Source: Alphaproteobacteria bacterium (GTDB lineage Bacteria; Pseudomonadota; Alphaproteobacteria; Rhodospirillales; Rhodospirillaceae). Taken from it: a stretch of 64,000 nucleotides of DNA. Positions within the stretch are counted from its first letter, which is position 1, and every line of letters starts with the position of its first letter. The notes under the pieces were generated by a model that was given only the letters and a program-made list of their open reading frames with translations, was not told the origin of the DNA and searched no databases. This document shows positions 46,885-56,158 of this stretch, in pieces. The DNA is taken from contig WLXB01000002.1 in assembly GCA_012103295.1 (NCBI GenBank), positions 1-64,000 of the forward strand. Direction: 5' to 3'. A program made the translations under genes and the position numbers.

Positions 46885-47682
46885 ATGAGCATCGACGCAC
46901 AAACACCTGAAAACGCAACCCATTTCGGGTTCGAGACCGTCGCAACCGCAGACAAAGCGGGCCGCGTTCGCGCCGTGTTCGACGCTGTGGCCCCCAAGTA
47001 TGACCTCATGAACGATCTCATGAGTGGGGGCGTGCACCGCTTGTGGAAGGACGCCATGGCCGACTGGCTAGCGCCACGAGCCGAATGGTCAATCATCGAT
47101 GTCGCGGGCGGCACTGGAGACATCGCCTTTCGCCTTCTTGATCGCATGAGCCCACAGGGCGCCAGGGACCACACGAGCCCACAGGGCTCCGGGTCGGTCA
47201 CCGTATGCGACATCAATCAAGCCATGCTCGAACAGGGGCGCAACCGCGCACTCGACCAGGGCAAGCTGCACGGATTGGAATGGGCAGTCGGAAACGCCCA
47301 ATCTTTGCCTTTTCCAGACATGCACTTTGATGCCTACACCATTGCCTTTGGATTGAGGAACGTCACAGAAATTGAGACGGCTCTGCGCGAGGCCCGGCGC
47401 ATTCTTAAACCCGGTGGCCGTTTCCTCTGCCTCGAGTTCAGCACCGTTGTTCTGCCGGTATTGGATAAGCTTTACGACACCTACTCTTTTTCAGTATTGC
47501 CCCGTCTCGGACAAATGGTGGCCGGTGATGCAGAGGCATACAAATACTTGGCTGAAAGCATTCGCCGGTTCCCCGAACAAGAAACGCTGGTCGATATGAT
47601 GGGCGATGCCGGATTTGGCCGTGTCAGCTATCGCAATCTTGCAGGCGGTATTGCCGCCATTCATTCGGGCTGGCGGCTATAA
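46885..47682 (+). CDS. ubiE: Ubiquinone/menaquinone biosynthesis C-methyltransferase UbiE
   Basis: A 265-aa SAM-dependent methyltransferase of ubiquinone synthesis. Motif I is [17 protein letters not shown] (about 69-86), followed by [35 protein letters not shown], and [11 protein letters not shown]. An unusual insert of about 16 residues (SPQG...SPQG, 89-101) separates motif I from the next strand and is encoded by a 27-bp near-repeat. The C-terminal [15 protein letters not shown] is typical. Confidence 0.96.
   Translation: MSIDAQTPENATHFGFETVATADKAGRVRAVFDAVAPKYDLMNDLMSGGVHRLWKDAMADWLAPRAEWSIIDVAGGTGDIAFRLLDRMSPQGARDHTSPQGSGSVTVCDINQAMLEQGRNRALDQGKLHGLEWAVGNAQSLPFPDMHFDAYTIAFGLRNVTEIETALREARRILKPGGRFLCLEFSTVVLPVLDKLYDTYSFSVLPRLGQMVAGDAEAYKYLAESIRRFPEQETLVDMMGDAGFGRVSYRNLAGGIAAIHSGWRL
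47148..47187 (+). repeat. 13-bp direct repeat inside ubiE (27-bp offset)
   Basis: GAGCCCACAGGGC at 47148-47160 recurs exactly at 47175-47187, 27 bases (9 codons) downstream. The flanking bases also match partly (about 8 of 14). It encodes the repeated SPQG tetrapeptides in a loop of UbiE and keeps the frame. Confidence 0.8.
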
Positions 47683-47734
47683 ACGAGCCGGCCAACGGTA
47701 CTCCGTCCACCCCTAACAAATTGACTCGATCTCA

Positions 47735-49279
47735 ATGATTCGCACGATCCGCAACCTAAGCCGCCTGTTCGTTATTGGCCGCACCCTCGCAAAACACGAT
47801 GCATTGTTTCTGTTTGAGGGCTATGCCGAAGGCAGAACACTGGCCAAGCTTGTTCGTCTAACCGCAAAGCCAGTTCCCGCGTTAAGTGGCCAACGGCCCG
47901 GCCAACGCCTTGCCGACGCTTTGACCTCACTCGGCCCAACCTTCATCAAACTCGGACAGGCGCTCTCGACAAGACCGGACCTGCTGGGCCAGGAGATCAC
48001 TGACGATCTCACGAATCTGCAAGATCGCCTGCCACCCTTCGCCTTCACCGACGCCGCTAAAATCATCGCTTCTGATTTTGAGGGCGGCGCCGATGCTCTT
48101 TTTGAGTCCATTGACCCAACACCCGTCGCCGCTGCCTCTATTGCGCAAGTTCATTTTGCAACAACGACGGCGGGGGATGACGTTGCAGTAAAGATTCTAA
48201 GGCCGGGCATACGAGAAGCCTTTGCCAGCGACATTGACCTGTTTTACTGGCTGGCCGAGTCGGTTGAACGGACCCAGCCGAAGCTGCGACGACTCAAACC
48301 TGTCGAAACCGTGCAGACATTCGAAGAGTCTGTTCGGATTGAGATGGACCTGCGGTTTGAAGCTGCGGCCGCTGAAGAATTGAGAGAGAATTTTGCCGAT
48401 GAGGCTCGGTTCAGAATTCCCGGGGTTGATTGGCAACGCACGTCGGAACATGTCCTGACTTTGGAGCGGGTGTCTGGTGCCCGGGTCGACCAGCCCGATG
48501 ATATCAAATCTCTGGGCCTAAACCCAGTTGAGCTGGTGCGAACGTCGGCCGAAGTCTTCTTCCGTATGGTTTTCCATCACGGCTTTTTCCACGCCGACAT
48601 GCACCCGGGCAATCTGTTCGTGGATGATGATGGAACTTTGATCGCCATCGATTTTGGCATTATGGGGCGCGTGGATTCTCGAACCCGTCGGCATCTCGGG
48701 GAAATGCTGCTCGGGTTTTTGACACGCGACTACACGCGCGTCGCTGAAATTCATGTCGAAGCCGGTTTTGTTCCGGCGACGAAAGATGTCGGGGCTTTCG
48801 CCCAGGCCTGCCGGTCTATCGCCGAGCCCATTCTTGGTAAACCGCTCAACGAAATCTCTTTAGCGCGACTGCTCGGCCAACTGTTCCAAATTACCGAAAC
48901 CTTTGAGATGCAAACTCAGCCGCAATTGTTGCTGCTGCAAAAAAGCATGTTGCTGGCGGAGGGCGTTGGACGGGCGCTATCACCCGACGTAAACATGTGG
49001 GACTTGGCCCGCCCCCTAATTGAAGAATGGATGGTTAAAGAGCTTGGACCGGAAGAGCGCATTCGGGATGCCGTTTCCGATGCTACGACGACTTTGGAAA
49101 AACTGCCGCGCCTGATTGATAGCGTAGATGCAGCAACCCAACAGATTCGCCAACATGGACTAAAGTTGGACCCAGAAACGGCGGCTGCCATCAGAGGTGG
49201 CCCGCCAGGCCAATCCCGCACGACCTGGTGGCCCTGGGGGATAGCGGCTGGCGCGCTCCTGCTCTGGATTTTCAACTAG
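47735..49279 (+). CDS. ubiB: Ubiquinone biosynthesis protein UbiB (ABC1/UbiB kinase-like)
   Basis: A 514-aa ABC1-family protein that supports ubiquinone synthesis. It shows LGPTFIKLGQALSTRPDLL (the family K-rich extended loop), PVAAASIAQVHFA, the ADLFHADMHPGNLFVDDDG catalytic-loop region, and a C-terminal helix (WWPWGIAAGALLLWIFN) that anchors the protein. It lies 52 bases after ubiE on the same strand. It is annotated historically as a 2-polyprenylphenol hydroxylase component. Confidence 0.96.
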   Translation: MIRTIRNLSRLFVIGRTLAKHDALFLFEGYAEGRTLAKLVRLTAKPVPALSGQRPGQRLADALTSLGPTFIKLGQALSTRPDLLGQEITDDLTNLQDRLPPFAFTDAAKIIASDFEGGADALFESIDPTPVAAASIAQVHFATTTAGDDVAVKILRPGIREAFASDIDLFYWLAESVERTQPKLRRLKPVETVQTFEESVRIEMDLRFEAAAAEELRENFADEARFRIPGVDWQRTSEHVLTLERVSGARVDQPDDIKSLGLNPVELVRTSAEVFFRMVFHHGFFHADMHPGNLFVDDDGTLIAIDFGIMGRVDSRTRRHLGEMLLGFLTRDYTRVAEIHVEAGFVPATKDVGAFAQACRSIAEPILGKPLNEISLARLLGQLFQITETFEMQTQPQLLLLQKSMLLAEGVGRALSPDVNMWDLARPLIEEWMVKELGPEERIRDAVSDATTTLEKLPRLIDSVDAATQQIRQHGLKLDPETAAAIRGGPPGQSRTTWWPWGIAAGALLLWIFN

Positions 49280-49371
49280 TACGGCCAAGGTTACGACAGG
49301 ACCCAGTTTCGTATAGAGTCCCGCGCCAATGAACGGCCCTCGAATGGCTTACCTCAGGAAGGCACAAAACC

Positions 49372-50574
49372 GTGCTTGAGAACCGACGCATACTCCTGAT
49401 CGTCTCAGGTGGCATCGCCGCAGTGAAGGTGCCGGACCTCATCCGTCGCTTACGCGAGCGCGGTGCGTCCGTGCGCTGCGTCCTGACCGAGTCCGGCGCC
49501 CAGTTTGTGACTCCCATGAGTCTAGCCGCCCTGTCAGGAGACAAAGTCTTTCAAGACCTCTTCTCGCTGACCGATGAAAGCGAGATGGGACACATCAACC
49601 TCAGTCGAGAAGCAGACATCGTTGTTGTCGCCCCGGCCACTGCAAACATCATGGCGAAAATGGCATATGGCTTGGCTGATGATTTGGCGACGACAGCCCT
49701 GTTGGCCACCGATAAGCCGGTGATGATCGCCCCTTCAATGAATGTGATGATGTGGGAACACGCGGCGACACAAGCCAATCTTACGACCCTCCAAGACAGA
49801 GGTGTTCATATTGTCGGTCCCGGCGCCGGAGACATGGCCTGCGGAGAAGTCGGCGATGGCCGCATGGCTGAAGTGATGGACATCGTGGATGCCCTTGGTG
49901 AATTTTTTAAATCGCGAATTGAACACGGCCCACTGTCAGGACATTCCGCTCTGGTTACCAGCGGGCCGACTCACGAGCCCATTGACCCAGTGCGCTACAT
50001 CGCCAATCGCTCGTCGGGTAAACAGGGTCATGCGATTGCGGCAGCATTGGCAGACCTTGGTGCCGCTGTGACTTTGGTTAGCGGTCCCACCCAAGAAATA
50101 GACCCCCCGGGCGTGAAGGTCATTGCTGTAGAAACAGCGGACCAAATGCTGGCGGCCTGCACGGCTGCGAAACCAGTTAATATCGCGGTCTGTGCCGCCG
50201 CGGTGGCTGATTGGCGGGTTGCTGAGTCAGCCAACTCAAAGATCAAAAAAAGCGACGATGGACTTCCTCAACTGAGCCTCGCGGAAAATCCGGACATTCT
50301 TGCGACACTCGCTCATGCTGGCAAAGACCGGCCTCGTTTGGTGATTGGCTTTGCCGCAGAAACTGAAAATGTCATCGACAATGGCAGCGCGAAACGAAGT
50401 GCAAAAAACTGCGATTGGGTCGTCGCCAACGATGTCTCTGCCGGGTTTGGCGGTGATGAAAATACCGTATCCCTAATCACGCAAGAGGCTGCCGAAAGCT
50501 GGCCGACCCTGAGTAAGCAGGCCGTTGCGGAACGTCTCGCGGCGCGCATTGCCGACCACATGAAAAATTCTTAA
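49372..50574 (+). CDS. coaBC: Bifunctional phosphopantothenoylcysteine decarboxylase/synthetase CoaBC
   Basis: A 400-aa fusion for coenzyme A synthesis. The N-terminal CoaC flavoprotein half has [21 protein letters not shown], the [11 protein letters not shown] region, [13 protein letters not shown] and the [10 protein letters not shown] active-site loop. The C-terminal CoaB half begins near residue 190 with [26 protein letters not shown] and contains AAAVADWRV. The GTG start is 92 bases after ubiB. Confidence 0.97.
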   Translation: MLENRRILLIVSGGIAAVKVPDLIRRLRERGASVRCVLTESGAQFVTPMSLAALSGDKVFQDLFSLTDESEMGHINLSREADIVVVAPATANIMAKMAYGLADDLATTALLATDKPVMIAPSMNVMMWEHAATQANLTTLQDRGVHIVGPGAGDMACGEVGDGRMAEVMDIVDALGEFFKSRIEHGPLSGHSALVTSGPTHEPIDPVRYIANRSSGKQGHAIAAALADLGAAVTLVSGPTQEIDPPGVKVIAVETADQMLAACTAAKPVNIAVCAAAVADWRVAESANSKIKKSDDGLPQLSLAENPDILATLAHAGKDRPRLVIGFAAETENVIDNGSAKRSAKNCDWVVANDVSAGFGGDENTVSLITQEAAESWPTLSKQAVAERLAARIADHMKNS

Positions 50575-50614
50575 CGCCCATTTTCAAACTTATGTTCAAG
50601 AGTACAAAAGCACT

Positions 50615-51070
50615 ATGACCACGACTGTTCCCGTTGCGATTAAGCGTTTGCCCCATGGGGCCGACTTACCATTGCCCAGCTACCAAACCGACGACGCGGC
50701 TGGCATGGACCTCTACGCCGCCGTTGAAGACCCCATCACGCTATTGCCAGGAGAACATACCCTGGTCCCGACCGGCCTCTCCATGGCGCTTCCGACAGGC
50801 CACGAGGCACAAGTAAGGCCGCGATCGGGATTGGCGGCGAAGCACGGTGTTACAGTCCTGAATACGCCAGGCACAATCGACGCTGACTACCGCGGTGAGG
50901 TGAAAGTGATTTTAATCAATCACGGTAAAGCGGCTTTTGAAATCACCCGCGGCGAACGCATTGCACAGATGCTTATTGCGCCCGTGACACGCGCAGTGTT
51001 GGAAGAAGTCACCGAACTTCCCGAAACAATGCGCGGCGAGGGCGGTTTTGGCTCGACCGGCACAGGTTGA
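50615..51070 (+). CDS. dut: Deoxyuridine 5'-triphosphate nucleotidohydrolase
   Basis: A 151-aa trimeric dUTPase that hydrolyses dUTP to dUMP. All five motifs are visible: AGMDLYA (I), [10 protein letters not shown] (II), [14 protein letters not shown] (III), [10 protein letters not shown] (IV) and the C-terminal [10 protein letters not shown] (V). It starts 41 bases after coaBC. Confidence 0.98.
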   Translation: MTTTVPVAIKRLPHGADLPLPSYQTDDAAGMDLYAAVEDPITLLPGEHTLVPTGLSMALPTGHEAQVRPRSGLAAKHGVTVLNTPGTIDADYRGEVKVILINHGKAAFEITRGERIAQMLIAPVTRAVLEEVTELPETMRGEGGFGSTGTG

Positions 51071-51088
51071 TTTGCACCGAGCGTACAG

Positions 51089-51868
51089 ATGACTCTTTCT
51101 GAAGAACAAATTGAGCGTTATGCGCGCCACATTCATTTGAAAGAGGTTGGCACAGAAGGCCAGGAAAAATTACTGGCCGCCAAAGTGCTGGTCATCGGCG
51201 CAGGGGGCCTGGGATCTCCGCTTATTCAATATCTCACTGCCGCTGGCGTTGGAACGATTGGCGTTGTCGACGACGACACGGTTGATATGTCCAACCTGCA
51301 ACGGCAGGTGCTGCACACGACGGCCCATGTTGGCTCAGCAAAAGTAGACAGCGCGATGGATGGTGCGCGGGCGATAAACCCCGGGGTGGATATTGTTCCC
51401 CATAGGGAACGACTCACTTCAGACAACGCGCGCGACCTGATCCACGACTACGACGTTGTTGCTGATGGTAGCGACAATTTCGAGACCCGATTCCTGATCA
51501 ATGACGCCTGCTTCTTCGAAAAGAAGACATTGGTGTCAGCCGCTGTGCTGCGGTTCGACGGACAGTTATCGACGTACAGACCTCACACCGGTAGCCCGTG
51601 CTACCGCTGCCTATACCCGGAGCCGCCGCCGCCAGACGATGTATGGACCTGCGAGCAGGCTGGCATTCTTGGCGCCGTGGCCGGTGTGATGGGGTCGTTG
51701 CAAGCCACGGAAGTGCTCAAAGAGATTATGGGTATCGGAGAGGGTATGGCCGGTCGTCTTTTGATTTACGACGCGCTCGATCTATCGACACGGATGGTCA
51801 AAGTTAAGCCCGACCCGGGCTGTGCCCTATGTTCAGATCAAGCGACGATCACGACCGTTACCACTTAA
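51089..51868 (+). CDS. HesA/MoeB/ThiF family adenylyltransferase (MoeB-like)
   Basis: A 259-aa E1-like enzyme that adenylates the C terminus of MoaD- or ThiS-type sulphur carriers. The nucleotide-binding loop is GAGGLGSPLIQYLTAAGVG (about 36-54), with DDDTVDMSNLQRQVLH and the Zn cysteines CYRC (about 173-176) and CALC (about 248-251). Only 18 bases separate it from dut. Whether it serves molybdopterin or thiamine cannot be decided; no moaD or thiS is nearby. Confidence 0.93.
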   Translation: MTLSEEQIERYARHIHLKEVGTEGQEKLLAAKVLVIGAGGLGSPLIQYLTAAGVGTIGVVDDDTVDMSNLQRQVLHTTAHVGSAKVDSAMDGARAINPGVDIVPHRERLTSDNARDLIHDYDVVADGSDNFETRFLINDACFFEKKTLVSAAVLRFDGQLSTYRPHTGSPCYRCLYPEPPPPDDVWTCEQAGILGAVAGVMGSLQATEVLKEIMGIGEGMAGRLLIYDALDLSTRMVKVKPDPGCALCSDQATITTVTT

Positions 51869-51878
51869 GGCGGCAACC

Positions 51879-52727
51879 TTACTTTTCAAAAATGACGTCG
51901 ACCCGACGGTTGTCTTGCTCGCGTGTGCCGTCCGGCTTAGATGTCCGGGGCCGCTCTTCGCCATACGCCTCGACCCGCATTTCGCTTTGATCAATACCTT
52001 CTTCAGCCAACGCATTGTAGACTGTCTCGGCGCGGCTCTGTGACAACATGATGTTGTAATCACTTGAACCAGCAGAGTCCGTATGGCCGATCACCAGCAC
52101 CGTGGCCGGATTGTATTTTTCATGCGCTTCTGAGATTTGCGTCACGACCGCTTGAGCATCCGCATTCAAATTTGCGGAGTCAAAATCAAAGTAAATCTGG
52201 AACTGATCCGGCATCGACGACGCGGGAGCAGCTTGTGCAACGGGCGCCGGCTTAGCCGCTTCCAATGCGCGCAGCGCTGTATTGAAACTGGACCGGCAAG
52301 CCGCGATATCTTCTGGCTGACGGTCTTCTTCTTGCTCTTGCATCCAGCAATCAAAACCAGATTGAGCCATGGCAGCCATCACTGGCATGCTGGGCCGCGT
52401 GCCATCATTCAAAACAGCAATTAAACGGGCGCGGGCATCTCCGATAGACTTAGCTGCATGACCTGGGATAGCGCGATTGTTGAGAGCTTCGGGAAGGAAT
52501 GTTTCACCCGTGGCGGCGCGCCGGGCCCGAGCAACAAACTCTTTAGTGTCCGCCCAGTCTGCCTCTGATTTTTCAGACGCGGCCAAATCGGCATAGTCCG
52601 TTTGCAGGGCGCGATGAAAGTCTTCGCCACGATTGGGTAAGGAGCGCGCTCCCATAACATCGTAGTTGGCGCCACAAGCTGTCAAAGACAAAGCCGCTGT
52701 TGCCATCATCACCGCGCGTAACATCAT
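51879..52727 (-). CDS. OmpA family outer-membrane lipoprotein
   Basis: A 282-aa protein. The N-terminal lipobox LTACGANY at about 17-24 makes it a lipoprotein (signal [12 protein letters not shown]). The C-terminal OmpA/MotB peptidoglycan-binding domain shows [52 protein letters not shown] and [23 protein letters not shown]. The middle region has several Trp/Cys residues. The start is ATG 52727 (MMLRAV), with GAGAGGGA upstream. It would tether outer membrane to peptidoglycan. Confidence 0.93.
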   Translation of the reverse strand: MMLRAVMMATAALSLTACGANYDVMGARSLPNRGEDFHRALQTDYADLAASEKSEADWADTKEFVARARRAATGETFLPEALNNRAIPGHAAKSIGDARARLIAVLNDGTRPSMPVMAAMAQSGFDCWMQEQEEDRQPEDIAACRSSFNTALRALEAAKPAPVAQAAPASSMPDQFQIYFDFDSANLNADAQAVVTQISEAHEKYNPATVLVIGHTDSAGSSDYNIMLSQSRAETVYNALAEEGIDQSEMRVEAYGEERPRTSKPDGTREQDNRRVDVIFEK

Positions 52728-52904
52728 GGAATCCCTCTCCCTCAAGCGACGTCCCCGTTCTCCCTTCCCAGACCCACGTTCTGGCCAGCCAAGGCCAAGG
52801 GTCCAGAATTCCCCGGCAAACGGGACCGGACAGCCTTTTTAGCGTTGTGCCCCGGGAGTGACAAGAACCCTTTGCGATTCAGAGGATTAAGCGTAAGAGG
52901 GCCC

Positions 52905-54086
52905 ATGCCCGACACCAACCGCCCTGACCTGACCTCATTGGCTGCCGATGGCCCCGCTGCCGCCGATGGCCGCCTGCCATTGATCGGCCTCGATAAGGCC
53001 GAATTGGCGGCTTTGGCCGTGGATATGGGCGAAAAGCCGTTCCGGGGCACCCAACTGTTTCAGTGGATCTATAGCCGGGGGGCCCGTTCCTTCGACGATA
53101 TGACCGACATATCCAAGGCCTTCCGCACCCGGCTGGCGGACACTTTTACCCTCGACCGCCCCGTTATCGCGCAAGAACAGCTTTCAGAGGACGGGACTCG
53201 TAAATGGCTCCATGCCTTCACCGACGGTCAAAAAGCGGAGGCAGTTCTGATTCCCGAGGACGACCGAGGGACCCTATGCATATCGTCTCAGGTCGGCTGC
53301 ACGCTGACCTGCCGTTTCTGCCATACGGGCACTCAACGGCTGGTGCGCAACCTGACCCCCGGAGAAATCATCGGCCAGATCATGGTTGCCCGCGACGCCT
53401 TGGATGAATGGCCAACACCAAAAGACGATTCGAGAAGGATCACCAATATCGTCCTCATGGGCATGGGGGAACCGCTCTACAATTTCGATGCGGTCAAGAA
53501 GGCGATGCAGATCGTGATGGCGGGTGATGGGATATCCATCAGCCGGCACCGCATTACGTTGTCGACCTCGGGTGTTGTCCCTGAGATTGCGCGCTGTGGT
53601 GACGAACTCCGCGTTAATCTTGCAATTTCATTACACGCTGGAACCGATGAGGTTCGATCGCAGATTATGCCGATCAACAAAAAGTATCCGCTGAAGGATT
53701 TGATGGAAGCCTGCGCCACGTACCCGGGTGCATCAAACGCGCGACGGATCACATTCGAGTACGTCATGCTCAAAGATATCAATGATTCCGAAGCCGATGC
53801 GCGCGCGTTGGTGGACCTGGTCAAAGATGTTCACTGCAAATTCAATTTGATCCCGTTCAATCCTTGGCCCGGCACACCCTACGAATGCTCGGACAAGAAA
53901 ACCATTGAGCGATTCCAATCGGTGCTGACCGATGCCGGACTGACTTGCCCGATCCGCACCCCGCGAGGACGTGATATTCTTGCCGCCTGTGGACAATTGA
54001 AGACGGATTCTGAAAAACTATCCGCCAAAGAACGCCGCGCTCAGGCGGAAGAGGTATGGGCTGAAAAGGAAGCAGAACTGGGGTAA
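52905..54086 (+). CDS. rlmN: 23S rRNA/tRNA adenine(2503/37)-C2 methyltransferase RlmN
   Basis: A 393-aa radical SAM enzyme that methylates A2503 of 23S rRNA and A37 of some tRNAs. The 4Fe-4S motif CTLTCRFC sits at 132-139 (CxxxCxxC), with the first methyl-carrier cysteine in the LCISSQ region (about 125) and the second in [11 protein letters not shown] (about 362). The N-terminal 40 residues ([13 protein letters not shown]) are a low-complexity extension. ATG 52905 has AGAGG upstream; a GTG 20 codons earlier is less likely. Confidence 0.97.
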   Translation: MPDTNRPDLTSLAADGPAAADGRLPLIGLDKAELAALAVDMGEKPFRGTQLFQWIYSRGARSFDDMTDISKAFRTRLADTFTLDRPVIAQEQLSEDGTRKWLHAFTDGQKAEAVLIPEDDRGTLCISSQVGCTLTCRFCHTGTQRLVRNLTPGEIIGQIMVARDALDEWPTPKDDSRRITNIVLMGMGEPLYNFDAVKKAMQIVMAGDGISISRHRITLSTSGVVPEIARCGDELRVNLAISLHAGTDEVRSQIMPINKKYPLKDLMEACATYPGASNARRITFEYVMLKDINDSEADARALVDLVKDVHCKFNLIPFNPWPGTPYECSDKKTIERFQSVLTDAGLTCPIRTPRGRDILAACGQLKTDSEKLSAKERRAQAEEVWAEKEAELG

Positions 54087-54128
54087 GCCGCGTATGGGTA
54101 CTATGCTATCTGTCGCTGGATTTTTCTT

Positions 54129-54245
54129 TTGATCCACATAGCACTTCGGCGGAATCGCGGATCTGAAAGCACGTCTGATGTCATATATTTTGTCATCGCA
54201 TTGATTTGCATTGTCGTCGGGATAAACGCCGACCTCATATTTTAG
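54129..54245 (+). other. Possible small membrane protein or remnant upstream of the DUF2207-like gene
   Basis: The reading frame opens in phase right after the rlmN stop and continues to a TAG at 54243-54245. From TTG 54129 it encodes 38 residues with a plausible membrane segment (VIYFVIALICIVVGI). There is no ATG or GTG start and no ribosome site, so it may be noise. Confidence 0.2.
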
Positions 54246-54272
54246 CCCGGATCGATTAGGACGAGGGACCCA

Positions 54273-55490
54273 ATGGCGCCGTACTATGACGATAGATCGG
54301 TCTACGCGGCTTTCGTGATCGTGGGCCTGATGATTGTCTTTTTAACCATCGCTTGGTTGAAAACCCGTCAAGCGCCCAAGTCCTTGATGCATGATGATGA
54401 CATCCCACCTCTTGAACCCATATCGCCCGCGGTGGCCTGGATGCTCGCTAAACGGTGTGGATTACCATCACTCCAAGCAAAAGGGCCGCTAGCGCTTGCC
54501 CTATCTAGAATGGCGCGAATTGGCTTCATGACTGTTGAACGGCGCGGACTTGGCCGGAACGGGCAGACAGTGCTGGTCAAATCTCAACGTGCGATAAAAC
54601 GGGACAGCATGTTCTCCGAGGAAAAAATTCTCGGTGACGCCCTGTTTGAGGTTCAATCAAAGTTTGTTATTGACCGAATACGCTATGGCCGATTGGCGAC
54701 CGCAAATGAGGCTTTTGGCTCTTCCCTCGTCGAGCAATGTGTTGGACCGCTCTATCTAAACAACTGGCGCTGGGCGTGGATTCAATCTCTTGTCGCGTTG
54801 GTGCTCTGCTGTCTCTACGGCATTTTCTTTACCCCAAATGAAGAAACATCTTGGATGGCAGGTCTTGGTTTTGTGGTTGGGGGTATGGTTGCGCTACTCT
54901 GGCTATTGGGGGACTACATTGGTCCGCGCCGCTTGTGGGGCGCCGTCATTTCACTTTTGATACTAACTGTGATGCATGGCGTTTTGACGTGGTGCGTCAT
55001 TAATTTGTGGGCTGACTCGGAGACTATTAACGAGACCCTTGGGCAAGGCCTGCCTATCGCACCGCCTTTGCACCCGGTCTTTCTTGTTGGGGCGTGGTTA
55101 ACCGGACTTTGCGTCATAGGGTGGGAGTGGCTGCGCACACTCACGCCAAAGGGTCACGCAATTTTGTCAGCCCTTCTCAACGAGCATGCACTCTTTAAAA
55201 AAGGTATGCCGTTGCCCCGGCGGCAGGTCGTCGATTGGGGTGACACCGAACAAGCTAAAAACATACAAGGCGCTGTCAGTCACGCTACCAAATTAGACAA
55301 AGAATCGTCAGATTGGGAAGGTGTGCGGACCGGCATACGTTTCGCTGTAACCGACGCTTATTCGAGCAGCGGTGATAGTGCATACGACGGTGGCAGCTTT
55401 GAAGCCTTAGATTTCGATATCTCCAGCGCGCTAGGTGACCTTAGCTTTAGTAACGATGGAGGAGACGGCGGCGACGGTGGTGGAGATTAA
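54273..55490 (+). CDS. DUF2207-like membrane protein lacking the extracellular domain
   Basis: A 405-aa membrane protein with an N-terminal helix (AAFVIVGLMIVFLTIAWL) and three or four further helices (about 165-185, 195-215, 220-245, 260-280). The cytoplasmic segment EPISPAVAWMLAKRC...RMARIGFMTVE aligns by eye with EPPPGLGPAACRYILNMG...LAAKGFVRISE of the gene at 56159, followed by similar Ser/Glu/Lys segments. It lacks the N-terminal domain of that gene. It ends with a Gly/Asp-rich tail (GGDGGDGGGD). It is the first gene of the LemA cluster. Function is unknown. Confidence 0.75.
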   Translation: MAPYYDDRSVYAAFVIVGLMIVFLTIAWLKTRQAPKSLMHDDDIPPLEPISPAVAWMLAKRCGLPSLQAKGPLALALSRMARIGFMTVERRGLGRNGQTVLVKSQRAIKRDSMFSEEKILGDALFEVQSKFVIDRIRYGRLATANEAFGSSLVEQCVGPLYLNNWRWAWIQSLVALVLCCLYGIFFTPNEETSWMAGLGFVVGGMVALLWLLGDYIGPRRLWGAVISLLILTVMHGVLTWCVINLWADSETINETLGQGLPIAPPLHPVFLVGAWLTGLCVIGWEWLRTLTPKGHAILSALLNEHALFKKGMPLPRRQVVDWGDTEQAKNIQGAVSHATKLDKESSDWEGVRTGIRFAVTDAYSSSGDSAYDGGSFEALDFDISSALGDLSFSNDGGDGGDGGGD

Positions 55491-55580
55491 CACCGCACCA
55501 TACGTCTAACGCTGGCACCAATACGCATGGTCGCGTAAGTTGCTTCTTACACGGAATTCGGGAAGTGAGAGGGTTTTGCC

Positions 55581-56144
55581 ATGAACACTGTCTATGTCGT
55601 TGTGGCCATCGCCGTCCTTAGTGGGCTGTACGGTGTGTCGATCTACAACCGGCTGGTCAAACTTAAAAACCGTGTGCTCGAAGCTTGGAGCGACATCGAG
55701 GTTCAGATGAAGCGGCGCTACAACCTGATCCCCAATCTGGTTGAGACCGTCAAAGGCTACGCCGCTCACGAGCAGGACACACTTGAGAAGGTCATTCAGG
55801 CGCGCAACATGGCGATGGGCGGCAGTGGCAGCCCAGAACACCAAGCAGCGTCAGAAAACATGCTCAGCGGTGCATTGAAGTCTCTGTTCGCCTTGTCGGA
55901 AGACTACCCAGACCTCAAAGCCAATACGCAATTTCTAAAGCTTCAGGATGATTTGGCTGAAGCGGAAGACCTGATTCAAAAAGCGCGACGCTACTACAAC
56001 GGGTCGGTGCGCGATCTCAACGTGTTGATTGAACAATTTCCGTCGAATGTGATCGCTGGGTTGGTGGACTACGAAACTGCCGAGTACTTCGAGATTGACG
56101 AGACCGACAGCGCAGCGCGCAGTCCGGTTCAGGTCAAATTCTAA
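55581..56144 (+). CDS. LemA family protein
   Basis: A 187-aa LemA-type protein with an N-terminal membrane helix (VYVVVAIAVLSGLYGVSIY), then the coiled-coil core VEAWSDIEVQMKRRYNLIPNLVETVKGYAAHEQDTLEKVIQARN and FLKLQDDLAEAEDLIQKARRYYNGSVRDLN. It is the helical bundle seen in LemA structures, function unknown. It starts 90 bases after the DUF2207-like gene and precedes the DUF2207 gene by 14 bases. Confidence 0.95.
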   Translation: MNTVYVVVAIAVLSGLYGVSIYNRLVKLKNRVLEAWSDIEVQMKRRYNLIPNLVETVKGYAAHEQDTLEKVIQARNMAMGGSGSPEHQAASENMLSGALKSLFALSEDYPDLKANTQFLKLQDDLAEAEDLIQKARRYYNGSVRDLNVLIEQFPSNVIAGLVDYETAEYFEIDETDSAARSPVQVKF

Positions 56145-56158
56145 AGCGGCTGAACAGT

